Under the pieces are notes generated by a model. That model was not told the origin of the DNA. It saw nothing but the letters and a program-made list of their open reading frames with translations, and searched no databases. Made by a program: the position numbers and the translations under genes. From Verrucomicrobiales bacterium (GTDB taxonomy: Bacteria; Verrucomicrobiota; Verrucomicrobiia; Verrucomicrobiales; DEV007): a DNA stretch of 64,000 nt. How positions within the stretch are numbered: position 1 is the first letter of the stretch; each line of letters begins with the position of its first letter. Of the stretch, positions 19,073 through 29,124 are shown one piece after another. Location: positions 21,181-85,180 of the forward strand of contig JARGOD010000005.1 of assembly GCA_029210205.1 (NCBI GenBank). The letters are read 5' to 3'.

Positions 19073-21604
19073 ATGTTCGGCGGACTGGAAGAAGCATTGG
19101 AAGGGTTGCAGGTAAACTTGCGGCTCCCGGATCTATGGCAGCAGAAAGCGATTCGTGCCGTCCGGGACGGAAATGACGTCATTGTTTCCGCCCCGACTGG
19201 CGCCGGGAAAACCTTTATTTTTGAGCTGCTTGCCAACGAAGGAAAGCAGCATCCACAGGGTCGGCAGGCCGTTTTCACCGTTCCGACCCGGGCCCTCGCG
19301 AATGATAAGTGGCGTGAGTGGCGGCGCGCGGGATGGAATGTAGGAATTGCCACGGGTGATCTTGCCGAAAATTTGGACGCTCCGGTGATCGTTGCAACGC
19401 TTGAGACCCAGCGAGAGCGCTTTCTTTCCGGCAAGGGGCCATGGCTTCTCGTTATCGATGAATATCAAATGATCGGAGATCGTCGTCGTGGTCTTCATTA
19501 TGAGTTAGCGGTGGCGCTTGCTCCGGCGGACACTCGCCTCCTTCTCATGAGTGGCAGTGTCAGCAATGCGAAGCGGGTCGAGGAGTGGTTTACGCGATTA
19601 GGTCGGCCTGTTTCTCATGTTGAAACGAAAACCCGCCCTGTTCCGCTCGATGAAATTCCGGTGGAGGCATTTCATCGCACCGCGCCAGGGAAGTATCGGA
19701 ATTTCTGGCAGCGTCTTGCGATCAACACCCTGCTGTCTGACTGCGGACCACTCCTGATTTTTGCTCCTCATCGCAAAGCGGCTGAAAAAATCGCATGGAA
19801 AATTGCCGGGGTCTTGCCTGAGGATGACCCCTTGAAAGGTGCTCGGGAGTTTGATGCAATTTGTTCCTCCGATGTTCGGAGGCTTATTCAAAAGCGAGTC
19901 GCCTATCACCACTCCGGGCTGAGTTTCGCAGAACGCGCCGCTGTCGTCGAGCCGCTTGCGAAAGCGGGACAGTTGCATGTCATCGTGGCAACGATGGGGC
20001 TTGCTGCAGGCATTAATTTTTCAGTACGCTCAGTCTTTGTCGCGGAAACGAGCTATCATGATGGTCCCTATCAACGAGAGGTAAGCCCGGATGAGTTGCT
20101 TCAAATGTTTGGGCGTGCCGGGAGACGGGGCCTTGATAAAAAAGGGTATGTCATTGTTGGGGATCGCAGCCCACGAATTTTCGATGCTCATCCTCTCGAC
20201 CTCCATCGTCAGAATGAGCTGGATTGGCCGACACTGATTCGTCGGATGCATTTCGCTTCGGAATTGGGGGAATCGCCCGTTGAGGCCGCCCGGGAGTTGC
20301 GCGACCGGCTTTTTTCCCGCCAGAAAATTCATCTCGGGTTTCGCGATGGCGGAGCGGAGAGGGAAGCGGAGGGCGGAGCGCTCTTCGGCCTTACACCGAC
20401 GCGAAAGGAGATCCGCAATGCTTTGGGAGAATGGGAGCCGGTTCGTTCGAAACGGGAATCCACGTGCGCGCTATCTGAGGCTCTGAGTTGGAATCGAGGA
20501 AGATACCGTCCCGCGGAGGGACACAGCGAACTCATCGCGAATCTCCTCCCGGCGCGGGCGCGGCTTTCCCGTCTCGATCAAAAAGGAGGCGGATCCAGAA
20601 AGTATGGCATGGAGATGGCCGTGGCGACTGAATCGGATTCGGGAAATTTTTTACTCACGAAATCGACTCGCAAAGCGATTGGTGAGACAGGAAGCCAATC
20701 AGACTATGGGAAGGAAGAAATTGAGGCCCTGCTGCCCGAGATGATCGCTCCTTTGATTGCGCCTGCAAAACTGGAGCATTTCATTCAGAGGGGGAAAAGC
20801 CTCTATCTCGTCGGACATTTTCGCGACGCCGAGATTGAGGTGTATCTTGATTCCAGTGAAGTTCCCCTTTGCCAACCGGAGACGCGACTCTTTGAAATTG
20901 AGTCGACCACTCATTTCAATGATGAAAATTCCGGAGAAGTGATTGAAACGACTCCGGGGACCGCTGCTCATTCGTGGAGGAAGTTACGACTCATTGACGA
21001 GGCCGGAGTTCCAACGAGGCGGGGTGTTCTTTTCAGTTTGTTTCAGGGAGGTGAGGGACTGGCCATTGCAGCAGCGCTGGAGGATCCGCACTACCCGGTT
21101 GATGAAATTGTTCTTCATCTTGCTAACCTTCGCGCCGGCCATCGGTTTGAGCTGGATGCCGTGCCCAATGCTGAGCGGCTCGTCGATTCTGTAGGAAGCG
21201 AGCGGCTTGCTGCGGCCTCTCGTCAGGCACATGGTGCAGTTGATTTCGAAGGGTATCTGCGACTAGGCTTGCCAGTCCAATATGGTGAAGGTGCGGCCGA
21301 GGTGATGTCTCTCATGTTTGAGGGAAAACTGTTTCGCCTTCTCTCGCAGTCCTCCCAGCTCGAATTTGGAGCCGGAGATGTGGAAAGGGCTTTCGTCGAA
21401 TGGTTGAGCCTTCTGCGACATATCACCCACGCCCCCGATGTGGACGATGAGCGCTGGCGGGAGTTGAAGGTAGCAGCTGAACAGGAACTCGCGAAACGAG
21501 ATCGCAGGAGTCCTCTCGCATCGCTTCCGGAGCTGCCTGCGTCGGTGTTACAGAAGTCGCCCCGTCACGGCATTCCGTTTCGATCACTGCGAACCCCTTC
21601 TTGA
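19073..21604 (+). CDS. Ski2-like DExH/DEAD superfamily 2 helicase
   Basis: Walker A SAPTGAGKTFIFELL; motif II DEYQ; YHHSGLSFAERAAVVEP; motif VI QMFGRAGRRGLD. Confidence 0.87.
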   Translation: MFGGLEEALEGLQVNLRLPDLWQQKAIRAVRDGNDVIVSAPTGAGKTFIFELLANEGKQHPQGRQAVFTVPTRALANDKWREWRRAGWNVGIATGDLAENLDAPVIVATLETQRERFLSGKGPWLLVIDEYQMIGDRRRGLHYELAVALAPADTRLLLMSGSVSNAKRVEEWFTRLGRPVSHVETKTRPVPLDEIPVEAFHRTAPGKYRNFWQRLAINTLLSDCGPLLIFAPHRKAAEKIAWKIAGVLPEDDPLKGAREFDAICSSDVRRLIQKRVAYHHSGLSFAERAAVVEPLAKAGQLHVIVATMGLAAGINFSVRSVFVAETSYHDGPYQREVSPDELLQMFGRAGRRGLDKKGYVIVGDRSPRIFDAHPLDLHRQNELDWPTLIRRMHFASELGESPVEAARELRDRLFSRQKIHLGFRDGGAEREAEGGALFGLTPTRKEIRNALGEWEPVRSKRESTCALSEALSWNRGRYRPAEGHSELIANLLPARARLSRLDQKGGGSRKYGMEMAVATESDSGNFLLTKSTRKAIGETGSQSDYGKEEIEALLPEMIAPLIAPAKLEHFIQRGKSLYLVGHFRDAEIEVYLDSSEVPLCQPETRLFEIESTTHFNDENSGEVIETTPGTAAHSWRKLRLIDEAGVPTRRGVLFSLFQGGEGLAIAAALEDPHYPVDEIVLHLANLRAGHRFELDAVPNAERLVDSVGSERLAAASRQAHGAVDFEGYLRLGLPVQYGEGAAEVMSLMFEGKLFRLLSQSSQLEFGAGDVERAFVEWLSLLRHITHAPDVDDERWRELKVAAEQELAKRDRRSPLASLPELPASVLQKSPRHGIPFRSLRTPS

Positions 21605-21635
21605 GGGTTTTGAAAAAGTGTCGTATGTGTATCTC

Positions 21636-22046
21636 ATGGAAGTTCTCTCCCCTAACTCAGCAATTCTCGATAAAACTCGTGAGCTCTGCACGCTCATTCT
21701 CCAGTCCGGAGAGTACCAGGAGAATGTCGAAAAAATCGAAACATTCTTCAAGAACGACGACGCTCAGGCGACCTATAAGGAGTTCGCGGAGCTGGGCGAA
21801 ACGCTTCATCAAAAGCAGCAGGCAGGGCTTCTCTCTGACGAAGACGTCTCCGGATACGATGAGAAGCTGAAAGCACTCAAGGCCGATCCGATCACAGGCG
21901 AATTCATGGAAGCAGAGCAGACTCTCAATGGGATCGTTGCTCAAATTTCCAAGACTGTTGGAAAGACCCTCGAACTGGGTCGTCTTCCCGAGCCGGAAGA
22001 CATGGAAGAAGGCGGTTGCTGCGGTGGTGGCGGTTGCGGTTGCTGA
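21636..22046 (+). CDS. YlbF/YmcA-family protein with Cys/Gly-rich tail
   Basis: YlbF-like helical sequence (AILDKTRELCTLILQSGEYQENVEKIETFFKNDDAQATYKEFAELGETLHQKQ); ends GGCCGGGGCGC; GTG at 21618 also possible. Confidence 0.75.
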   Translation: MEVLSPNSAILDKTRELCTLILQSGEYQENVEKIETFFKNDDAQATYKEFAELGETLHQKQQAGLLSDEDVSGYDEKLKALKADPITGEFMEAEQTLNGIVAQISKTVGKTLELGRLPEPEDMEEGGCCGGGGCGC

Positions 22047-22070
22047 TTCTACAGCCGCGAACAAAGTTTT

Positions 22071-23381
22071 TCAGCCAAGCACGTCGTGCGTCGCTTTTTC
22101 TAGCGCGTCGATGGCTTGGCTGATTTCGTGTTCAGAAGTTGCCAGTGGAGGCATCAGTGTCAGGGTATCGCGGACGGGGCGGGTGAGCAATCCATGCTTG
22201 CGCGCGGCACGACAAATTCTGGCACCTGTTTCTGCTTTCCAGTCGAGGGCTGCTTCCGAACCAGCATCGACGAGATCGATGCCGGCGATGAGACCCACTT
22301 GTCGTAGTTCCCCGAAGTGGGGGCAGCGATCCACTGTCTCTCTGAGCCGACTTGAAAAGACGCTGATTTTCGAGGATAGGGACGCAATGACATTATCCTC
22401 TTCGAAGACTTGCAGGCTGCCCAGCGCAGCGGCGCAGCCGAGCGGATTGGCGCAGTAGCTGTGACCGTAGAAGAAGGTTTTCAGTTCTTCGTATTCGCCG
22501 AGAAAAGCATCGTAAATATGATCGGTTGTGAGGGTGGCGGCGAGCGGGAGGTAGCCGCCGGTGAGGCCTTTGGCGAGGCAGAGGAAATCTGGGATGACCT
22601 CTTCGTGTTCGCAGGCAAACATTTTGCCGGTTCGACCGAAGCCGGTCATGACTTCGTCGAGAATCAGGAACACACCGTGCTGGTCACACCACTTCCGAAG
22701 CGATTTCAACATGCCGGCAGGCCAGGTTTGCATGCCGGCTGCTCCCTGAATAAGCGGCTCGATAATGAGCGCATTGACTGAGGCGATTACTTCCGGAGGC
22801 AGAGCATCGAGATCGTCGAGGCTGGCAATGCGATGAACCTCGTGTCCCAGAGAAGAAAAGCGGTCTTGAAAGACGCCGATTCCTCCAAGCGAGGCGGCGC
22901 CCATGGTGTCACCATGGTAGGCCCCTTCAAAAGCAATAAAGCCGTCTCGATTTTTATGGTTTGTGAGCTGACGATGCTGAATCGACATCTTGCAGGCGCA
23001 TTCGATCGCAGTGGACCCATCGTCAGAAAAAAACACTTTTGTCAGGGTGTTTTCGGGAAATAGATTAACCAGCTTTTCAGCGAGGAGGATCGAGGGTTCG
23101 TTTGAGAATCCAAGTGCAGAGCAATGAGCGATCTTGCTAAGCTGATTCTGAATCGCCGCGTTGATCGTCGGGTGATTGTGCCCGTGGATGTTCGTCCAGA
23201 TTGAGCTGTTTCCATCGAGGTAGCGATTTCCTTCGGTGTCGGTCAGGGTTACCCCTTCCCCGGAGGCAATGATCACGGGATCGTCCCCGGACTCTCTCCA
23301 GGCCTGCATCTGCGTGAATGGATGCCAGAGGTGTTCCTTGTCGAGCTGACGCAATTTTTCAGTATTCCCGGGCATCATCAA
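22071..23381 (-). CDS. bioA: Adenosylmethionine-8-amino-7-oxononanoate aminotransferase
   Basis: [16 protein letters not shown]; class III aminotransferase motif [47 protein letters not shown]. Confidence 0.93.
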   Translation of the reverse strand: MMMPGNTEKLRQLDKEHLWHPFTQMQAWRESGDDPVIIASGEGVTLTDTEGNRYLDGNSSIWTNIHGHNHPTINAAIQNQLSKIAHCSALGFSNEPSILLAEKLVNLFPENTLTKVFFSDDGSTAIECACKMSIQHRQLTNHKNRDGFIAFEGAYHGDTMGAASLGGIGVFQDRFSSLGHEVHRIASLDDLDALPPEVIASVNALIIEPLIQGAAGMQTWPAGMLKSLRKWCDQHGVFLILDEVMTGFGRTGKMFACEHEEVIPDFLCLAKGLTGGYLPLAATLTTDHIYDAFLGEYEELKTFFYGHSYCANPLGCAAALGSLQVFEEDNVIASLSSKISVFSSRLRETVDRCPHFGELRQVGLIAGIDLVDAGSEAALDWKAETGARICRAARKHGLLTRPVRDTLTLMPPLATSEHEISQAIDALEKATHDVLG

Positions 23382-23409
23382 TTACGCTGGCGTGAGACCT
23401 CGAGGCCTT

Positions 23410-25845
23410 TCACCAGGCGGCTCCGAGCTGCGGCTGTGGATTGACGCGGTAGGGCATCCAGACAATGCCGACTGCCTTCGAAGAACAGTTTTTCTTCAGG
23501 GGGGAAAGGCTGAGGGTTTCCAACTTCTCATTCATTGGATCCATCTCCTCTTTGAGCTGCTCGACTTCCTCTTCGCATTCGCGCTCAAGATCTTCGAGGT
23601 CCTCCCGGTAGTCTTCCACTTTCTCCTTTGCTCTCGCAACGTCGCGTCCTTCTTTCCAGGCGCGTGAGGCACCTGACATCGCGCTCCGGCTCTTTGTGCT
23701 GACGCTTCGACCTAACACGGCACCTAGAATGGTGCTGCCGATCTTCATGGCGGTGTCCAGTTTTGCACTGCTGGCCTGCGCCTCCTGTTCCGCGACAGTG
23801 TCCATGGCCCGCCCAATCCGGTCTTCGATGGTTTTGATTTTCTTTTCGTAACTGTCCTGCAATTCATCGACTTTTTCGTCGCGGATCTCATGAGCCGCAT
23901 GAACGAGGCGTGCCCGGAATTCGCCTTCGGTTTCCCCAAGGTTTGAATACTGACCCGTCAACGGGCTCTTGAAAACGGTGATGGTGTGATTGCCATAGAG
24001 GTAGTCAACGAGCTCTTTGCCAAGGCTCGTCCAGAGTTTCGAATCGAGCATCGACTGAGGAAGTGGTGAGAACGCGGCCCCATTGATCGGTTCAGTCCCG
24101 AGCTGGCTGATCTTCAATTGGTTGGGTAGCTCGAGATCCTGTGACCAGTTCACTTCGTCGGAGGCAGGATCGATTTTGTTGATCATGGCAACGGACTCGG
24201 TGCCGGTGATGCCCTTTTTGCTGTCTTGATATCGAACTTCGCCGACGCGGATGACGGCAGGAACATAGTTGATTTCCTCAGGTGGAACGTCGGGTCCGGC
24301 TGGAATGAAAAAGTCACGGGCGCCGCGGGGAAGCCTTGGGCGCATTTTCTCAGACTTGGCTGGCTTCGGGCTTTCTGCTTCGGGGGTTGGAGAGGACGAC
24401 ACTGCCGCTTCGATTTCGGCACGTTTGCCATCCATCAATTTTTTGATCTGGCGGCGTGCCAGCGGGCCGGTTAGATAGCTCATGACCCAGCGCACGTGGA
24501 AAACAAGGGGAGCATCTTCATGAACGTTGTTCATCAGAAAGACACGACTGCCAAGACCCGCGAGAAGTTGTTCCATTTTACTTCGATCAAATCCGCTGTC
24601 GTTGCTTGAGGCGGCACCTTCGAGTCCATCGAGAACCCTCGCTTTGTCGCGCTCGGTCTGAAGTCTCCCGAGCCACCATGTCCCAATGTTAGAGAGGGCC
24701 TTGTAATCGAGGTCAACGGGGTTTTGTGTCGCTAACAAAACGCCAAGGCCGAAAGCGCGGGCCTGTTTCAGCATCGTCATCATCGGCTTCTTCGAGGGCG
24801 GCATCGCCGAGGGAGGAAGGTAGCCATAGATCTCATCCATGTAGAGGAGAGCCCGCAAACTGGTTGTGCCGGTCTGAGATCTCATCCATCCAAGCATCTG
24901 GTTAAGAAGAAGTGAGACGAAGAACATTCGCTCCGAATCGCTGAGGTGCGCAATAGAGAAGATCGAGATGCGTGGCTTACCTTCCGGTGTATGCATCATG
25001 CTCTTGATGTTGAGCGGTTCTCCCTGCAGCCAGGTCGAGAATCCAGGTGAGGCGAGAAGATTATTCATCTTCATCGCGAGTTCGCGGCGGTCTTTCTCTG
25101 GACAGACCGTATCGAGGTCCATGACGCCTATTTTTTCAAAGGGCGGAACCTGAATGTGGCGGATGAGACTTTCCAGGGTCACTCCCTGTTCTGCGCGCCA
25201 TGCGTGGCTGAAAATGTTTGAGAGCAAAATATGCTCCGGGTCCTGAATTGGGTCTGCATCGACTCCGACGAGAGAGAGCAGGCTGGAGACTGTCGACTCG
25301 ATTCGCTCAGCAAAGGCTTCTCCGTCATCGAGAACTTCAAATTCCGGAACATCGAGTGAACTGAGGATTGAAACGGGAAGTCCGGAATTAGAGCCGGGGG
25401 TATAGACAGTCAGATCGACTTTGTCGCGGAAGGATTGGATGCGCTCTGGCCCCTGTCCCCAACTGGCGAGACCGCTTTTCCACATTTCAGCAGTTTTCGC
25501 GGCATGTTCATCCGGGGTGATTCCTTTCTTTGTAGCGTCGTCCTCATTGATCCAGGGGCGAAAGTCTTCCGGCGCGAGGTTTGGAAAGGTGAGGAGGAGG
25601 TTGGCGATGTCTCCTTTCGGGTCAATCACGATCGCAGGAATGTTGTCCATCGCCGCCTCTTCGAGAAGTGCCATGCAGAGGCCGGTCTTGCCGGAACCAG
25701 TCATTCCGAGGACGACGCCATGGGTGACGAGGTCTTTGGAATCATAAAGGACGAGGTCGTCTTCCAGTTCTTTTTCAGTGAGATCGTACTCGCGACCGAG
25801 GTAGAATTTACCGAGCTTTTCGTAAGAGTCTGTCTTGATATCCAT
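23410..25845 (-). CDS. HerA/FtsK-like ATP-binding protein (DUF87-type) with C-terminal coiled coil
   Basis: Walker A GMTGSGKTGLC; IVIDPKGDIANLLL; Walker B ALLYMDEIYGYLPP; long acidic coiled-coil near C-terminus. Confidence 0.8.
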   Translation of the reverse strand: MDIKTDSYEKLGKFYLGREYDLTEKELEDDLVLYDSKDLVTHGVVLGMTGSGKTGLCMALLEEAAMDNIPAIVIDPKGDIANLLLTFPNLAPEDFRPWINEDDATKKGITPDEHAAKTAEMWKSGLASWGQGPERIQSFRDKVDLTVYTPGSNSGLPVSILSSLDVPEFEVLDDGEAFAERIESTVSSLLSLVGVDADPIQDPEHILLSNIFSHAWRAEQGVTLESLIRHIQVPPFEKIGVMDLDTVCPEKDRRELAMKMNNLLASPGFSTWLQGEPLNIKSMMHTPEGKPRISIFSIAHLSDSERMFFVSLLLNQMLGWMRSQTGTTSLRALLYMDEIYGYLPPSAMPPSKKPMMTMLKQARAFGLGVLLATQNPVDLDYKALSNIGTWWLGRLQTERDKARVLDGLEGAASSNDSGFDRSKMEQLLAGLGSRVFLMNNVHEDAPLVFHVRWVMSYLTGPLARRQIKKLMDGKRAEIEAAVSSSPTPEAESPKPAKSEKMRPRLPRGARDFFIPAGPDVPPEEINYVPAVIRVGEVRYQDSKKGITGTESVAMINKIDPASDEVNWSQDLELPNQLKISQLGTEPINGAAFSPLPQSMLDSKLWTSLGKELVDYLYGNHTITVFKSPLTGQYSNLGETEGEFRARLVHAAHEIRDEKVDELQDSYEKKIKTIEDRIGRAMDTVAEQEAQASSAKLDTAMKIGSTILGAVLGRSVSTKSRSAMSGASRAWKEGRDVARAKEKVEDYREDLEDLERECEEEVEQLKEEMDPMNEKLETLSLSPLKKNCSSKAVGIVWMPYRVNPQPQLGAAW

Positions 25846-25863
25846 GATCAGAAATAGGTGGGT

Positions 25864-26322
25864 TCAGGGAATAAGCGTGTAGCTGATCGATTCGCCGTGA
25901 ACGCTTTGCATCCCGTTGCGCCCCTGCCATCCCCATAGTTTAAATTTTAATTTCGATCCCGTTTTGCCCGCTTTAGCAAAGTCAGTCGCAGTCAGCGTAA
26001 AGCGACCACGACCCGCGGAGGAGGCCGGGAGGTGGATCGTCTTGATGATTTTCAAGCCTGAGCGAATCTCGATCTTCGAAACGAATCCCTGCCTCGTGCG
26101 ATACTCATAGGGAATTGAGGAGCCGGATTTGAAAATGCGGGAACCACTTGAATTTCTCGTGATGTGTACGTTCGGACGGTAAAGCTGACGTCTTTCCTGA
26201 CGGCGTAAGGTATCGTTGATTCGGTTTGGGCGGAATCCAAATTGCGCCTCGGCATTCATCGTAAAAAAGCTGCCTGCAACAAGGACCGGAACGAGAAGGA
26301 AGAAGAGTGGTCGAGAGGTCAT
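25864..26322 (-). CDS. Hypothetical secreted protein
   Basis: MTSRPLFFLLVPVLVAGSFFTMNAEAQ signal peptide; no recognised domain. Confidence 0.6.
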   Translation of the reverse strand: MTSRPLFFLLVPVLVAGSFFTMNAEAQFGFRPNRINDTLRRQERRQLYRPNVHITRNSSGSRIFKSGSSIPYEYRTRQGFVSKIEIRSGLKIIKTIHLPASSAGRGRFTLTATDFAKAGKTGSKLKFKLWGWQGRNGMQSVHGESISYTLIP

Positions 26323-26409
26323 GGGCAAAAGAGTTGGTCCGCATTTACGTTGTCGCAATGGACTGGGCAGTATGATAGGAACTTCACTCCCTAATTTCCA
26401 ATGTTTCTT

Positions 26410-27882
26410 ATGAGTAAATCAGCTGTCATTCTTTGCGGTCTTTTCACGATTTTGTTTATTTCGCTGACCAACGGAGAAGATTCACGACCTCCAAACGTTG
26501 TCATCGTTTTTACGGATGATCAGGGCTACGGCGATGTCGGAGTCTTTGGCGCAGAGGGATATGAGACTCCGCATCTTGATAAAATGGCTGCTGAAGGCCG
26601 CACCTTCACACGGTGGTATGCCGCTCAGGCAGTCTGCTCAGCCTCGCGGACGGGTCTCTTGACTGGTTGCTATCCGAATCGTCTTGGCATGCATGGAGCA
26701 CTCGGACCGGGCAGTGCTCACGGGCTAAACCCTGAAGAGACAACGCTTCCGGAAGTTTTTAAGTCGAAAGGATACGCCACCGGTATGTTTGGTAAGTGGC
26801 ACCTTGGGGACCATGAAAAGTTTTTGCCGCTGAACCACGGATTTGACGAGTATTTTGGCATCCCTTACTCCAACGACATGTGGCCAATGCACCCGACCGC
26901 AAAGCATTTTCCACCGCTTCCGTTAATCGATGGAAATGATTGGCTGCGTCATGCCGACGAGAAAGATCAGAAGATGATGACGACTTGGCTGACGACGAAA
27001 GCTGTCGATTTCATCAACCGGAACCGGGAGAATCCATTCTTTCTCTACGTGCCTCATCCGCAACCGCACGTTCCTCTGTATGTGAGTGATCGCTTTGCCG
27101 GAACGACGGAACATGGAATTTACGGAGACGTCATCGCAGAGATTGACTGGTCGGTAGGAGAAATCCTCAATGCGATCAGCACTAATGGTCTTGACGAAGA
27201 CACACTCGTCATTTTCACGAGCGACAACGGTCCCTGGCTTTCCTACGGCACTCACGCGGGTTCTTCGGGGCCGCTGCGCGAGGGTAAGGGGACTTCATGG
27301 GAGGGTGGATACCGTGAACCATGCATCATGCGTTGGCCCGGAACAATCCCCGCCGGGACGGTGACCGACACGCCGGCGATGAATATCGACCTTCTTCCAA
27401 CACTCGCCAATTTGATTGAGGCTGAGCTCCCTGAGCGAAAGATTGATGGGCTCGATGTTTGGCCCATCATTTCCGGGGAAGAGGGCGCGGAAAATCCTCA
27501 TGATGCATATTGGATATACTACAAAAAAAATGAATTGCAGGCGGTCATGAGCGGCGACTGGAAGCTCATACTTCCGCACACCTATCGGACTCTGGGTGGT
27601 CGTGAAGGCACCAGTGACGGGCTTCCGATCAAATATGAAAATCTTAAGTCAGGCCTCGAGTTGTATGATCTCAGTAAAGACATCGGGGAAAGCAATAACC
27701 TTGCTGGCTCCATGCCGGAAAAAGTTGCTGATTTAATGAAGCATGCCGAAGCAGCCCGCGCCGAACTGGGAGACAATCTAGTGAAGAGAGAAGGCAGCGG
27801 ATCGCGCGAGCCGGGCAGACTGACTGAGGAGGAGCGATTGGCGCTCGAGAAAAAACATTGGCCAGACGGAAAGAAAAAGTGA
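26410..27882 (+). CDS. Sulfatase (arylsulfatase A-like, Cys-type formylglycine)
   Basis: PPNVVIVFTDDQGYGDVGVFG; AVCSASRTGLLTGCYPNRLG FGly motif; TGMFGKWHLGD. Confidence 0.93.
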   Translation: MSKSAVILCGLFTILFISLTNGEDSRPPNVVIVFTDDQGYGDVGVFGAEGYETPHLDKMAAEGRTFTRWYAAQAVCSASRTGLLTGCYPNRLGMHGALGPGSAHGLNPEETTLPEVFKSKGYATGMFGKWHLGDHEKFLPLNHGFDEYFGIPYSNDMWPMHPTAKHFPPLPLIDGNDWLRHADEKDQKMMTTWLTTKAVDFINRNRENPFFLYVPHPQPHVPLYVSDRFAGTTEHGIYGDVIAEIDWSVGEILNAISTNGLDEDTLVIFTSDNGPWLSYGTHAGSSGPLREGKGTSWEGGYREPCIMRWPGTIPAGTVTDTPAMNIDLLPTLANLIEAELPERKIDGLDVWPIISGEEGAENPHDAYWIYYKKNELQAVMSGDWKLILPHTYRTLGGREGTSDGLPIKYENLKSGLELYDLSKDIGESNNLAGSMPEKVADLMKHAEAARAELGDNLVKREGSGSREPGRLTEEERLALEKKHWPDGKKK

Positions 27883-27907
27883 CGAGGTGCCGTATTCATC
27901 CGCCATC

Positions 27908-28195
27908 ATGGCAGAATACGAAGATCGATACCCCCTTAACACTCCCGGAGCCTTTTACGTCGATGACCAGTGCATCGATTGTGACATGTGTCGTTTGAAT
28001 GCTCCGGACTTTTTCACCCGTGATGACGAAGGCGCCCAATCCTTCGTTCATCATCAGCCCACTACTGAGGCGGAGAGGAACCTTTGTCTTGAAGCGCTTG
28101 ATGGATGCCCTGTTGAAGCGATCGGAGGCGACGGACCCGCCAGAGAAATCGATGGGAAAAATCACTCCCGTCTTTCCGATTTCGTGCGACAATAG
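27908..28195 (+). CDS. Single-cluster 4Fe-4S ferredoxin
   Basis: CIDCDMCRLNAPDFF ... CLEALDGCPVEAIGGDG cysteine pattern. Confidence 0.87.
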   Translation: MAEYEDRYPLNTPGAFYVDDQCIDCDMCRLNAPDFFTRDDEGAQSFVHHQPTTEAERNLCLEALDGCPVEAIGGDGPAREIDGKNHSRLSDFVRQ

Positions 28196-28202
28196 CCGCC
28201 AC

Positions 28203-29111
28203 ATGCACATTCAGGATATCTTGGCCCGGGGAAAGACGACTTTCTCCTTCGAATTTTTTCCGCCGAAAACGGAGAAGGCATCCGAGGCGCTTTATGAGAC
28301 TATCTCAGAGCTCGAGGCTTATGAGCCAGCTTTTGTCAGTGTGACCTATGGTGCCGGTGGCTCGACTCGTGAGCTCACGAACGATCTTGTCGTTCGGCTG
28401 AAGACGACGACGTCGCTCGATCCAATTCCCCATCTCACTTGTGTGTGTCATCAGGAAGGCGATATTGAATCCATTCTTTCGCGTTACGCTGAAGAGGGCG
28501 TTAGCAATATATTAGCTTTAGGTGGGGATCCACCTCGCGACCTGACCAATTATCGGAAAGCCGACGATGCTTTTCAACAGGCCGCTGATCTCGTCCGCTA
28601 CATTCGGAATTTCAAAGGGCATGCGGATTCCCGTGGTTTTGGGATCGGCGTTGCAGGATTTCCTGAAGGGCATCCAGGCACCCCGAATCGCCTCAAGGAA
28701 ATGGATTACCTCAAGGCGAAAGTCGATGAAGGCGCCGATTACATTGTGACTCAGCTTTTTTTCAGCAATGACGACTTTCACGATTTTCGTGATCGTTGTT
28801 CGCTTGCCGGAATCAATGTTCCGATCATTGCCGGAATCATGCCTGTCGCTTCAACGAAAGGCATGGAGCGAATGGCCGATCTTGCCGCCGGGGCACGCTT
28901 CCCCGCTAAGCTCTTACGTTCTCTCGGCCGTGCCGGTGATGATTCAAAAGCGGTCGAGAAGGTGGGGATCCATTACGCGACCGAACAGTGCTCAGATCTT
29001 CTTGAGCACGATGTAGCCGGGATCCACTTTTACACTCTCAACCAGTCTCATGCGACGCGTGAGATCTATGCGAACCTGGGGCTTAAGACCTCCGCGTCGC
29101 TCGTAGCTTGA
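28203..29111 (+). CDS. metF: Methylenetetrahydrofolate reductase
   Basis: TTFSFEFFPPKTEKASEALYETI; VSVTYGAGGSTRE; NILALGGDPPRD; ATG at 28203. Confidence 0.95.
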   Translation: MHIQDILARGKTTFSFEFFPPKTEKASEALYETISELEAYEPAFVSVTYGAGGSTRELTNDLVVRLKTTTSLDPIPHLTCVCHQEGDIESILSRYAEEGVSNILALGGDPPRDLTNYRKADDAFQQAADLVRYIRNFKGHADSRGFGIGVAGFPEGHPGTPNRLKEMDYLKAKVDEGADYIVTQLFFSNDDFHDFRDRCSLAGINVPIIAGIMPVASTKGMERMADLAAGARFPAKLLRSLGRAGDDSKAVEKVGIHYATEQCSDLLEHDVAGIHFYTLNQSHATREIYANLGLKTSASLVA

Positions 29112-29124
29112 TCCTGGCGAATTG

